64,000 nt of DNA, taken from NCBI RefSeq assembly GCF_000314975.1, contig NZ_BAEN01000076.1:124001-188000 (forward strand), read 5' to 3'. Under the pieces are notes generated by a model. The model saw nothing but the letters and a program-made list of their open reading frames with translations, had not been told where the DNA came from and did not search any database. This stretch comes from Aliiglaciecola lipolytica E3. GTDB lineage: Bacteria; Pseudomonadota; Gammaproteobacteria; Enterobacterales; Alteromonadaceae. Of this stretch, positions 8,506 through 17,181 are shown one piece after another (the first letter of the stretch is position 1; every line of letters starts with the position of its first letter). The position numbers were made by a program, and so were the translations under genes.

Positions 8506-9354
8506 TCAATGAGATTCTGTAGCGGGTAACATTATCATCCAAGCTATTCCGAATTTATCGGTAACCTGTCCGTAAAGTGGCGACCAAAATGTTTCTGCCA
8601 ATGGCATGTTTACTTCACCATCATCCGCTAACGCTGCGAATATTCGATGGGCTAAATCGCTAGTATTTACTGTTAGAGCTAAACTAAAGCCACTAAACGT
8701 ATTGCCTTCACCACAGCCGTCAGAGGCTAATACTTTTGAGTCTCCCACGCAGAACTCACAGTGCATCACTTTGTTTTCAAATCCGGGTGACAGCATACCT
8801 TCAGGTAACGGTTCGGGGCTGTCACTAAACCGCATTAACATCCCCAACCTAGCCCCTAAATGTGTTTGATAATAATCTAAAGCCTCTTCACAACGACCAG
8901 AAAAAAATAAGTAGTTGTTTAGATTGGCTTGTTGCAAAGATATGGTCTGCTGCATTTCTTTTTCTTGGGCTTCGACATCCGCAGATCCTTCTATATCAGC
9001 AAAATCTTCCATGCTATAGAAAGGTCTAATTTCTAAATCCGAATCGACCTCCATTGGGTTGGGGCACTTTTTCGCCCACTCTAAAGCTTCTTCCATCGAA
9101 CTAACATTCCATATCCAGTAGCCCGCGATCAATTCGTTGGTTTCCGCAAATGGACCTTGCGTCACAGCACGTTCTTTACCACTAAACCGCACACGATAGC
9201 CTTGACTACTGGGCTTAAGCCCATCACCCGATTCCATAATTCCGGCATTAACCAATTCTTGATTAAAGTTTCCCATCGCTTCTAATAACTCACTGCTAGG
9301 CATTTTTCCCGCTTCCGAATCAGTAGAGGCCTTTACTATTACCATTACTTTCAT
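8506..9354 (-). CDS. YCII/DGPF - PhnB-like glyoxalase fusion
   Basis: 282 residues. The N-terminal half (about 1-115) is a YCII domain with TQGPFAETNELIAGYWIW and DLEIRPFYSMEDFAD. The C-terminal half (about 137-280) is a PhnB/VOC domain opening NNYLFFSGRCEEALDYYQTHLGARL, with METal-site-like positions degenerate (HCEFCVGDSKVLASD) and ending PLYGQVTDKFGIAWMIMLP. Start: ATG 9354 has an AGGA Shine-Dalgarno, and the predicted promoter at 9402-9428 would leave the upstream ATG 9393 with almost no leader. First gene of the DGPF operon. DGPF and PhnB-like genes usually occur as separate neighbours of ECF42; here they are joined. Confidence 0.88.
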   Translation of the reverse strand: MKVMVIVKASTDSEAGKMPSSELLEAMGNFNQELVNAGIMESGDGLKPSSQGYRVRFSGKERAVTQGPFAETNELIAGYWIWNVSSMEEALEWAKKCPNPMEVDSDLEIRPFYSMEDFADIEGSADVEAQEKEMQQTISLQQANLNNYLFFSGRCEEALDYYQTHLGARLGMLMRFSDSPEPLPEGMLSPGFENKVMHCEFCVGDSKVLASDGCGEGNTFSGFSLALTVNTSDLAHRIFAALADDGEVNMPLAETFWSPLYGQVTDKFGIAWMIMLPATESH

Positions 9355-9401
9355 GTTTTGTTTCCTATTCAGATTAAGCATTTTTCTTTTCATATCTATT
9401 A

Positions 9402-9428
9402 ATCGAATGAGATTTGATTAAATCGACA
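9402..9428 (-). promoter_or_regulatory. ECF42-type promoter for the DGPF operon
   Basis: On the minus strand TGTCGA (9423-9428) is followed after 17 bp by CGAT (9402-9405). The published ECF42 target consensus, as I recall it, is TGTCGA at -35 and CGA(T/C) at -10. It lies directly upstream of the YCII-PhnB gene and downstream of the sigma-factor gene. No other TGTCGA was noticed in front of the sigma gene itself. Confidence 0.6.
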
Positions 9429-9455
9429 AGAAATAAAAAATTTCTGAAATAAATT

Positions 9456-10700
9456 TTAATTCGGGCTAAGTTCAGCTAGTTTTTCAGATAAAAACCGCTT
9501 CTCAGCTGATTGTTTTACGAGTTTTAATGCTTGTTTATATGCAGCAGCGGCTTCTGTGGTTTTGCCTAAACGACTAAAAAACTCGGCTTGGGTAGAGTAA
9601 AGTTTGTGATAACCACGTAATTCTGATTTTTCCTCAATATTATCTATGGCATCTAAACCGGCCTGTGGCCCGTCTCGCATAGCAATAGCTACTGCTCGGT
9701 TAAGCTCTATTACGGGAGACGGTTCGACTTGCAATAACACTGAATAAAGTGAAATTATCTGATTCCAATCGGTATTGTCAGTCGATTGCGCATGCACGGC
9801 AGCAATCGCCGCTTGTAATGTGTAAGCTCCTACTCTGCGTGTTTCTAATGCTTGCTGAACCAGCGAACGTCCCTCATCAATATAGCTTTGTAGCCACAAA
9901 CTTTTATCTTGATCTTGTAGCAAAATAATATTGCCATTTTCATCGGTGCGGGCTTTGCGTCTTGATTCATGTAGCAACATTAGTGCTAACAATCCCATTA
10001 CTTCCGAATCTGGTCGCAAAGCTAACACCAGCCTGGCAAGGCGAATAGCTTCATTGGATAAATCGACACGTAACAAAGAGTTGCCTGTTGATGCTGAATA
10101 TCCTTCACTGAAAACTAGATAGATTACCGATAACACTGCATCAAGTCGCTCTGGCAGTTCTTGTAAATCTGGAATCACAAACGGGATTTTCGCTTGTTGA
10201 ATTTTATTTTTTCCGCGCACAATTCTTTGCGCCATCGTGGAGGTAGAAACGAGATAGGCGCTGGCAATTTCCTCGGTACTTAACCCACACACTTCCCGTA
10301 AGGTTAATGGAATTTGAATTTGCGGATCGATCGCTGGGTGGCAACAGGTAAAAATCATCCGCAGTTGATCGTCTTCTATATCTTGCTGACTTAGCGTTTG
10401 ATTATGTTCCTCAATTTCAGTCAGTAAGCGTTGAATGTCAGGCTCAAGTTCACCAAAGCGCTTGCTTCTGCGCAAGTTATCAATAGCCTTAAAACGTCCA
10501 GTGGAAATTAACCATGCGGTGGGATTCGCTGGAACACCTTGTTTGTTCCATGTATCAAGCGCTACTGAAAAAGCCTCATGCATGGCCTCTTCAGCTAAAT
10601 CAAAATCTCCTAGCAGGCGCACTAAACTAGCAAGCACCTTGCTAGCGTGGTTTTTATATAGGTGCGTTAGCTGCTCACTTAAGTCTTTTGATGCACTCAT
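9456..10700 (-). CDS. ECF42-type RNA polymerase sigma factor with C-terminal TPR extension
   Basis: 414 residues, twice the size of an ordinary ECF sigma factor. Region 2 lies at about residues 10-80 (LYKNHASKVLASLVRLLGDFDLAEEAMHEAFSVAL, PTAWLISTGRFKAIDNLRR). Region 4 is near 125-175 (FTCCHPAIDPQIQIPLTLREVCGLSTEEIASAYLVSTSTMAQRIVRGK). The remaining ~230 residues hold DUF6596/TPR-like helices (LPERLDAVLSVIYLVFSEGYSAS, VELNRAVAIAMRDGPQAGL) that regulate ECF42 factors. There is no anti-sigma gene, as usual for this group. Downstream DGPF genes and a matching promoter at 9402-9428 support the assignment. Divergent from the small secreted-protein gene at 10850. Confidence 0.9.
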   Translation of the reverse strand: MSASKDLSEQLTHLYKNHASKVLASLVRLLGDFDLAEEAMHEAFSVALDTWNKQGVPANPTAWLISTGRFKAIDNLRRSKRFGELEPDIQRLLTEIEEHNQTLSQQDIEDDQLRMIFTCCHPAIDPQIQIPLTLREVCGLSTEEIASAYLVSTSTMAQRIVRGKNKIQQAKIPFVIPDLQELPERLDAVLSVIYLVFSEGYSASTGNSLLRVDLSNEAIRLARLVLALRPDSEVMGLLALMLLHESRRKARTDENGNIILLQDQDKSLWLQSYIDEGRSLVQQALETRRVGAYTLQAAIAAVHAQSTDNTDWNQIISLYSVLLQVEPSPVIELNRAVAIAMRDGPQAGLDAIDNIEEKSELRGYHKLYSTQAEFFSRLGKTTEAAAAYKQALKLVKQSAEKRFLSEKLAELSPN

Positions 10701-10849
10701 TTGACCTTCATAAAAAGAAGTGTAAAGCGCTATTTAAACGTCTAATATGTGAACACGCAAGCCACAAAACGTAACCGAAGTGTTTCGTCTTACGTTTTTA
10801 CTTTGCGTAAAAAGTATGAACATTCCAGCTTAATTAAATGGGTTAATTT

Positions 10850-11260
10850 ATGAAATTATGTTTAAAATTTATCGCCATCCCAGCGCTATACTTTATAGGC
10901 CTTTTTAGTACAGCTAATGCAGATGAAGGCACTACCATTAACAGTGACAAAATTTTAGTAACTGTAGTGCTCAAACATCAACAAGATAAAAACCTGACAG
11001 AGTTACAAGCAAAAATGGATGAAAATCGTTTTTGGCAGTCTTTTCCTCCGCAGGGAATGGAAATCGATTCATGGTACGTGATGATGGGGTTGGGTCAGGT
11101 TATTACTGTCAAAATTCATCCAAAAGATTTACGTACGCTTAATCTAGCCATAGAAAAAGCAGCGTGGGGAATTTTTGATACTGAAATTTATCCAACCTAT
11201 GAATTTAAACACATTGCGCAATCAATCAAAGATAAAAAATTAGCTGAACAAAACCAATAA
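10850..11260 (+). CDS. small exported protein, unknown
   Basis: 136 residues with a clear signal peptide (MKLCLKFIAIPALYFIGLFSTANA, cleavage near residue 24). The mature part has a beta-alpha-beta look: KILVTVVLKHQQDKN, then a helix LTELQAKMDENRFWQSF, then EIDSWYVMMGLGQVITVKIHP and LRTLNLAIEKAAWGIFDTEIYPTYEFKHIAQ. This resembles ferredoxin-like dimeric barrel proteins (muconolactone-isomerase-like), but I do not recognise a named family. Transcribed away from the sigma-factor gene, 149 nt apart. Periplasmic by prediction. Confidence 0.7.
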   Translation: MKLCLKFIAIPALYFIGLFSTANADEGTTINSDKILVTVVLKHQQDKNLTELQAKMDENRFWQSFPPQGMEIDSWYVMMGLGQVITVKIHPKDLRTLNLAIEKAAWGIFDTEIYPTYEFKHIAQSIKDKKLAEQNQ

Positions 11261-11390
11261 TAATGACTCTGTTTATGGGATGAAGTACCCCGCAGTAGTG
11301 ATGGTAATTGAGTTTGAAGCATTGCTATGCGCGGGTATTGAGTGATATCTTTTAAGCGCACGGTCATTTCAATTAAGAGTAAAAAACACA

Positions 11391-11966
11391 ATGAAAAAAA
11401 TAAGAGCTTTTGGGCGTTGTCGGTGGAGCCTATCAATTTTGCTACTTATTTTTATGTGTGCAAATGCGATAAGTAATCCGACTTATGATGAGATTGAATG
11501 GGTAGAGTTAATTCCTGAGGATGATTTAAACGCACTTCTTGATCCACCTGACTTTTTGATTGATATCGAAGATGGCAGTGAACTGGATTCAGTTGATGCG
11601 CTATCTAGCATGGGGACGAAGAGTGATAATGTACAACGTTTTCAACAGGCGCTGACATCCACTCGTATTATGGAAAGTTTTGACAAAAAATCGGTCAGAA
11701 TTCCTGGATTTATTGTGCCACTTAGCTCAGATGACGAGCATCGTGTCGTGGAGTTTTTCATTGTTCCTTATTTCGGAGCATGTCTACATATGCCACCACC
11801 ACCGCCTAATCAAATTATTCATGCGAAATTTGATAAAGGGGTTGAAGTACCTCAACTGGATGTTGCGTTTTGGTTTGAAGGAGTGATTAATGTTGAAACC
11901 AATAGTAATGAATTGGGAACATCAGCTTACGCAATTTCGTTAGATAATATTGAAACATATAACTAA
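11391..11966 (+). CDS. DUF3299 exported protein
   Basis: 191 residues with an N-terminal basic and hydrophobic segment (residues 11-28, cleavage near ANA/IS). The hallmarks of DUF3299 are present: an early EWVELIPEDDL, then VRIPGFIVPLSSDDEHRVVEFFIVPYFGACLHMPPPPPNQIIHA split over about residues 101-145, and a final beta strand AYAISLDNIETY. The family is periplasmic, of unknown function, and often near ABC transporters for metals or lipoproteins; none is adjacent here. The conserved Cys in FGACLH could bind metal. It follows the 10850 gene after 130 nt and may have its own promoter. Confidence 0.8.
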   Translation: MKKIRAFGRCRWSLSILLLIFMCANAISNPTYDEIEWVELIPEDDLNALLDPPDFLIDIEDGSELDSVDALSSMGTKSDNVQRFQQALTSTRIMESFDKKSVRIPGFIVPLSSDDEHRVVEFFIVPYFGACLHMPPPPPNQIIHAKFDKGVEVPQLDVAFWFEGVINVETNSNELGTSAYAISLDNIETYN

Positions 11967-11989
11967 CGTCACTTCTTTCAAAAGGTAGA

Positions 11990-12013
11990 GCGGTTCAAGT
12001 TAAATTGAGCCGC
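11990..12013 (+). terminator. hairpin after the DUF3299 gene
   Basis: GCGGTTCAA and TTGAGCCGC pair (one G-T wobble) around a GTTAAA loop, 24 nt after the stop. The tail (AACCATTTTCC) is only weakly T-rich, so termination is uncertain. Confidence 0.4.
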
Positions 12014-12122
12014 AACCATTTTCCGCCATGTTGGAAGCACCTACACGTTTTCATCTATACAAGCTGCGACTTATTAATTTAGAAGAAGTAGGGGCAGCTT
12101 CGCTCACGCCGCATTTTTCTAA

Positions 12123-12584
12123 TTAAGTTGAAGACAGATTAATCCGTTTTTCAACGATGATTGGCATATCTTTGTGCACTGCTGAAATACGCACTCGGAC
12201 TTTCTGTGAATCATCTGATATGGCCTGATATTTAATCGACTGCTCCCCTTCAATTCGAGTTAAATACATAGTACTCCTGCCTATCACTTTGACGCCTTTA
12301 CTGCTCACTAATTCTGCTTTTACATTGTGATAATCTGGGTGTATGTAATAGCTAATCGTAAAGGCTCCTTCCCTTGCTGAGGCACTTCTATCAGCAGAAA
12401 GAGTAACGTTCAATGGCGCACTTTGTGGAGGTTTAAAATGCTGAAGCATCACTGGGTGCAATTCGGGTAACAACGGAGGAAATTGGGGGATTTTGCTTGT
12501 TCCATATTCGTGGTATTGACAGCTAAAGCTATACGCTGAAAAAAGTACGCAACAATACCCAAGAAAAACAGATAATTTTTTCAT
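12123..12584 (-). CDS. exported protein, unknown
   Basis: 153 residues with a signal peptide (MKKLSVFLGYCCVLFSAYSFS). A Pro-rich stretch follows (PQFPPLLPELHPVMLQHFKPPQSAP, residues about 33-57, described not quoted in full as a motif), then an all-beta part (NVTLSADRSASAREGAFTIS, VKAELVSSKGVKVIGRS, KVRVRISAVHKDMPIIVEK). This resembles a single immunoglobulin-like beta domain such as those in protein-interaction or chaperone-like periplasmic proteins. No family recognised. Cys22 right after the hydrophobic segment (SFSCQYH) might be a lipobox, but the match is poor. Converges with the DUF3299 gene. Confidence 0.6.
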   Translation of the reverse strand: MKKLSVFLGYCCVLFSAYSFSCQYHEYGTSKIPQFPPLLPELHPVMLQHFKPPQSAPLNVTLSADRSASAREGAFTISYYIHPDYHNVKAELVSSKGVKVIGRSTMYLTRIEGEQSIKYQAISDDSQKVRVRISAVHKDMPIIVEKRINLSST

Positions 12585-12887
12585 CTTTAAAGCCTAATTT
12601 GTCAGTTGAACGAGGTTTACAATATTCTTTTAGCAAACGCGAAAAAGAACCGGTTTTTGTTTGGAAATTAGCAAGGTAGATACACGAGAGCTCAACGCTT
12701 CCAATCGGAAAGCGTTGGTTGTCCATTTAACCTACTTTCCCAAATGGTTGAATTTTGAACTTAGCAAAATGCTTGTGTATCGGTCAAGTTATATCGACGA
12801 AACGGCTATTTATAAAGCTCACCAGAAACCGTTTAATTTGGGGGGCAGATAAGTACATCCGATGGAGAGCACTTAAATTGATTAATG
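12585..12887. other. 303-bp intergenic stretch with no gene
   Basis: Lies between the start of the 12123-12584 gene and the end of the RND permease gene. A 63-codon open frame exists at 12661-12852 on the plus strand, but it has no Shine-Dalgarno, no hydrophobic or domain signal and odd composition. I see no hairpin terminator, operator or RNA here. It must hold the promoter of the small minus-strand gene. Confidence 0.5.
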
Positions 12888-15800
12888 TTAATTTTCAATC
12901 ACAACCGGGTTTACTTTAGGTATCGGCTCTTTATTAAATACAATAAACAATGAAGGCAATACCAACAGACAAATAATGGTAGTAAAAAGGATGCCAAAGC
13001 CGAGTGATACCGCCATAGGTACTACAAACTGTGCTTGACGAGAGGTTTCGAAAACCATCGGAGCCAAACCACCGAATGTCGTTAACGTCGTCAATATAAT
13101 TGGTCTAAATCGCCTTTGGCATGCGGTTACTATCGCAGTGTGAGCGTCGTCTCCTTTGGCTAATCGTTTATTGGCGTACTCAACTAAGATAAGACTGTCA
13201 TTGACCACCACGCCTGCCAACGCCAACATTCCCATTAGACTTACTACGCTAAGTCCAAAGCCAAGCACCATGTGACCCAGAATTGCACCAATTGCGCCAA
13301 ATGGAATAATCGCCATGATTAACAATGGCTGTTCATAACTTCTAAATGCGATGGCAAGTAATATGTAAATCATTGACAGCGCAAAGCCTGTGCCGAGTTC
13401 AAGACTACTAACACTGTCCGCGATTTTTTGCTGATTACCACCAAATTGTACTTTTAGCCCGGGGTAACGCAGCTCTAACTCATCAACCAAATTGTCTTGA
13501 ACGCTAGCTTGAACAGCTGGAATAGCTTCTTCAGGCTCAATATCTGCGCCGACCTTTTCAATGCGCTTTCCGTCTCGACGGAATATACTTCCAGGCGAGA
13601 GCACTTTTTCGATCTCTGCCACACTGCCGAGCGGCGCATAGCCTCCCCCCGTCGTTCTTATCATTATGTTTTCAATGGTATTAGCGTTAGCACGCTCGTT
13701 TTCCGGTAAGCGCACCAGTGTGGTAACTTGATTGCTAAGCCTGTGCTGTCGTTGTGCTCTGGAGCCATATAATGCGGCGCGCATTTGTGCGCCTAAATCC
13801 GCCGCTTTTAAACCTAACGCACGACCATTTTCATTCAATTTGAGCTTCCACTGTGGTTTACCTTCTTCTAATGAGATAACTGTGCTAACCACACTTTCTA
13901 TATTAGTTAAATATTCGCGAGCATCTTGTGAGGCTAACATTAAGGTTTGCGTATCAGTGTGTTCAATGTTTAAGGTTAAAGAGGACTCCGCTACTTCACT
14001 ACTGCCGCGTCGTGCGCCTGAAAAACGTAACTTGCCAAATGCGCCTAATTCTTTAGCACTTTCGCGCCACCATTGACGTACATCTTGAGTGCTATACTCA
14101 CGTTCCTCACTTTCGACCAGCAGTAACGCAACCTCAACACCGGTATCGCTTATGATACTGCGGGTGGCTACCAAAATGTCGCTAGCATTATTTTTTTCTA
14201 ACATCTCACTTGCGCTTTGTTCTAATTTTTCACGCAAGGCCAAGGCCTTTTCCATTGGTTCGCTTTGGCTAATTTCAAAGTTTGCTTTGACCCAGCGGCC
14301 GTCCATTTGCGGATAAAGACTAAAGCCCATTTTACCGCTCATTGCATAGGATAGAACGAGTCCAAAACTTAGCACTGCCAAAGAGAGTGTGAGGGCAGGC
14401 CAAGCGAGACATTTTTTCAACAAAGGCAAGTAGTGTTGAGTGATCAGCGTTTCTAAGCCATTTGTGCAAACCGCTCTGCATTTATTGACCAAGACCATAA
14501 AACGACCCGGTTTACGGTCTTTAATCGAGGCTAAATGTGAGGGTAAAATAAATAAAGCTTCAACCCACGACACCAAGAAACACAGCACAACTACAATGGG
14601 AATCGCGCCAAATAGCAGTTTCATTGATCCTGGTAATAACAATAGCGGCAAAAAGGCGACAATGTTGGTTAAAATAGCAAACGTCAGGGGTTTGGCGACT
14701 TCTTTTGCCCCTAATACCGCAGCATCGAAATAGGACATGCCTTCCTGTCGATGAGAATAGATATTTTCACCTGCAATAATCGCATCATCTACTACTATGC
14801 CCAGCGCAATAATAAATCCGAACATGGATACCATATTGATAGAAACATCGAAGCTGGGCATAAACAGTATTGCCCCTAAGAATGAACTTGGTATCCCTGC
14901 AACCACCCAAAATGCTAACTTAAACTCGAGGAACAAACTCATCACTATGAGTACCAGAATCAATCCCATAAAGGCATTGGTTAGCAACAATGTAAGTCGC
15001 TTCTGATAATTGGTAGCATCATCATCAACAATGGCTAAGCCTGCGTTGGGAGGCAATAAAGCTTCCAGTTCTGGCCACATCTCTTTCACAGAGTTGGCTA
15101 TATCAGTGGGGCTTTGGTTGCCAACACGATAGATTTTTAACTGGGCTGATAATTGACCTTCGTAAGTAACCAGATTGCGTTCATCTGCAAATCCTTCTGA
15201 CACAGTTGCAATGTCACCGAGTAATAGTTGATCTCCGTCGGCGTCAACGATAATCGGCAGTTTTGCTAGCTCTTCTGCCCAATAGCGCCTTTCATCAATA
15301 ACAACAACGATATCACCTTCATTGGTTTTGACCTTACCTGCGGATTGTTCAACTACGCTGCGTCGTATTAAGCCAGAAACTTGTTCTAAAGTAAGACCGT
15401 ATGATTGCAGAGTGAGTTGTGAAACCTCAACGTGGATTTCTTCGCTTCTCACACCACGCAATGCCACTTGCGAGATATAAGGCGAATCTAGCAGTCGCCC
15501 TTGAAGTTGTTCAGCTAAGCGTTTTATGTCGAATTTGTCTAGGTCTGCGTGGACTACGATTTCCATCACATCGACAACTCTTTGATCTAACCTGACTATT
15601 GGTTTTTCGATGCCAGAAGGGAACGAGGTAATACGATTTATTTCTTGTTGTACGTCTTGGTAGACTTTTTGTCCATTGGCTGACGCTTCCAACTCACAAC
15701 GAACACGCAGAAACCCATTACGAATATATGTTCGCGTGCTCTTTATCCCTTCTACATTGCTTACTACGTCTTCTACCGGTATGGCAATCGATGGTTCTAT

Positions 15801-15998
15801 TTCGTTTGGTGCAGCACCAGGATAACTAACCATCACGGATACGCTATCTAATGTCGTTTCCGGCATATATTCTTTGCGGATCATCAGCGACATAACTAAG
15901 CCGCCTAGGATTAGCAGAAGCATCAATAGATGCGGTGCCACGCCATGATGGATCATCCAACTGATAGGATTAAAATGTGTTGGGCTGTTACTCGGCAT
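12888..15998 (-). CDS. RND efflux permease (tripartite pump, HAE1-like)
   Basis: 1036 residues. The N-terminus MPSNSPTHFNPISWMIHHGVAPHLLMLLL enters helix 1 later than in AcrB. Helix 4 carries the proton-relay pair D404-D405 in ALGIVVDDAIIAGENIYSHRQEG. The second half has MGMLALAGVVVNDSLILVEYANKR in helix 10. Porter-domain segments include SYPGAAPNEIEPSIAIPVEDVV and GIKSTRTYIRNGFLRV. It belongs to a branch of RND pumps distinct from the 3166-6243 permease. Last gene of an operon with the outer-membrane factor and adaptor; its ATG overlaps the adaptor gene by 11 nt. Substrate not deducible; drugs, detergents or endogenous compounds are possible. Confidence 0.92.
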   Translation of the reverse strand: MPSNSPTHFNPISWMIHHGVAPHLLMLLLILGGLVMSLMIRKEYMPETTLDSVSVMVSYPGAAPNEIEPSIAIPVEDVVSNVEGIKSTRTYIRNGFLRVRCELEASANGQKVYQDVQQEINRITSFPSGIEKPIVRLDQRVVDVMEIVVHADLDKFDIKRLAEQLQGRLLDSPYISQVALRGVRSEEIHVEVSQLTLQSYGLTLEQVSGLIRRSVVEQSAGKVKTNEGDIVVVIDERRYWAEELAKLPIIVDADGDQLLLGDIATVSEGFADERNLVTYEGQLSAQLKIYRVGNQSPTDIANSVKEMWPELEALLPPNAGLAIVDDDATNYQKRLTLLLTNAFMGLILVLIVMSLFLEFKLAFWVVAGIPSSFLGAILFMPSFDVSINMVSMFGFIIALGIVVDDAIIAGENIYSHRQEGMSYFDAAVLGAKEVAKPLTFAILTNIVAFLPLLLLPGSMKLLFGAIPIVVVLCFLVSWVEALFILPSHLASIKDRKPGRFMVLVNKCRAVCTNGLETLITQHYLPLLKKCLAWPALTLSLAVLSFGLVLSYAMSGKMGFSLYPQMDGRWVKANFEISQSEPMEKALALREKLEQSASEMLEKNNASDILVATRSIISDTGVEVALLLVESEEREYSTQDVRQWWRESAKELGAFGKLRFSGARRGSSEVAESSLTLNIEHTDTQTLMLASQDAREYLTNIESVVSTVISLEEGKPQWKLKLNENGRALGLKAADLGAQMRAALYGSRAQRQHRLSNQVTTLVRLPENERANANTIENIMIRTTGGGYAPLGSVAEIEKVLSPGSIFRRDGKRIEKVGADIEPEEAIPAVQASVQDNLVDELELRYPGLKVQFGGNQQKIADSVSSLELGTGFALSMIYILLAIAFRSYEQPLLIMAIIPFGAIGAILGHMVLGFGLSVVSLMGMLALAGVVVNDSLILVEYANKRLAKGDDAHTAIVTACQRRFRPIILTTLTTFGGLAPMVFETSRQAQFVVPMAVSLGFGILFTTIICLLVLPSLFIVFNKEPIPKVNPVVIEN

Positions 15999-17172
15999 CT
16001 TGTTGCTCTTGTAATTCGATTACCTTATCTCGTCGGGGCCTGACTTCCATACCTTCAATAGCACCACGAGGTTGTTCGTTTAAAGCTAAATCAGTTTTTT
16101 GAATATCCCCTTTTACATAAACAATTTCTTGCCCTTTAAATTGAATTTCAACATTCCTTTTGGCTAACCGTTTATTCTTGTCCACCACCCAAATAGTATT
16201 GTCGGATTGAATCCAACCCGCTTGCACAGCCCATGAATCTTTCAAGGCAACACCAGATAATTCAACTTTTAAAAAGTCGTGAATGTAGATTTCTGGATAT
16301 TCAGACAATGGATTCTCAATTTCGTAAAGCAGTTTTACTTGTCGATCTTTTTCGTCGAGGCTGGGTAATACCGATACAAATTTTGCCGATCTTTGTTGTT
16401 CCTCGGTCCATAGTGAAGGTTGGGTAACAGAGGCGGTAGCTTGGGTGTCTAATAATGCTAAAAATGACCTGGGAACTTTAACTTCCAGCCAAAATCGGTC
16501 AACGTTAATAATTTCAAATAGTTGCGTGTTCAATCCGACTCTACTACCCACGCCGGCTTCACGTCGCTCTATCATTCCTTTAAAAGGCATAGTCACTTGT
16601 GTTCTTTGAAGGTTCACCTGAGCTTTTTTTAGATTAACTTGAGCAATAGTGATTTGTGCTTCTGCTGATTTTAATTGTGGTTCACGTAATACAAGAGCCA
16701 TATCAACTTTCATATTATCGATATCTGTTAGTAGATTAAGCTCTTCTTGCGCCAGCCTTTGGTCAGCTAATTCAAGTTCGAGTTTTGCTTGGGAATTATC
16801 TAATTGCGCTTGTTGAGTTTGTAAATTGAGCAAATAATCTTCGGCTTCTAATTTAACCAACCAAGTATCTTTATCTAGCAGCGCACCGGGAATAGCCTGT
16901 GTATTTATATCTTCAATGACACCACTAATTTCAGGTGTTACCACAACCGATTCAGTCGCACTTACTAAGCCTGAGGTTTGCCACTTCGGCACAACAGTCT
17001 GTTTAGTAAAAGGTACGACTTTAACAACTCGCGTTTTTTTATGAACCGATTTGTTAGCTCTCTTCTCTACTTCCCCAGAGTCGAGCAACCAAAATGACAA
17101 AATGATCGTCAATATTACGATCACAATCGGAACGAGTTTTTTTGTGGTACTAGCGTTTTTTTCAGTGGTCAT
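15988..17172 (-). CDS. RND periplasmic adaptor
   Basis: 394 residues. A basic N-terminus and one membrane helix (about residues 11-31, KLVPIVIVILTIILSFWLL) precede a lipoyl half motif (SATESVVVTPEISGVIEDI), a long helical hairpin (LLNLQTQQAQLDNSQAKLEL to about residue 200), the second lipoyl half (VTMPFKGMIERREAGVGSRV) and beta domains. Couples the RND permease at 12888 to the outer-membrane factor at 17182. The gene starts 9 nt after the outer-membrane factor's stop. The C-terminus is charged (EGMEVRPRRDKVIELQEQQD). Confidence 0.9.
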   Translation of the reverse strand: MTTEKNASTTKKLVPIVIVILTIILSFWLLDSGEVEKRANKSVHKKTRVVKVVPFTKQTVVPKWQTSGLVSATESVVVTPEISGVIEDINTQAIPGALLDKDTWLVKLEAEDYLLNLQTQQAQLDNSQAKLELELADQRLAQEELNLLTDIDNMKVDMALVLREPQLKSAEAQITIAQVNLKKAQVNLQRTQVTMPFKGMIERREAGVGSRVGLNTQLFEIINVDRFWLEVKVPRSFLALLDTQATASVTQPSLWTEEQQRSAKFVSVLPSLDEKDRQVKLLYEIENPLSEYPEIYIHDFLKVELSGVALKDSWAVQAGWIQSDNTIWVVDKNKRLAKRNVEIQFKGQEIVYVKGDIQKTDLALNEQPRGAIEGMEVRPRRDKVIELQEQQDAE

Positions 17173-17181
17173 TGTGCTTCA

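Noticed and set aside
12661-12852. 63-codon plus-strand open frame
   Set aside because: No ribosome site, no recognisable segment and no conserved-looking composition; probably chance.
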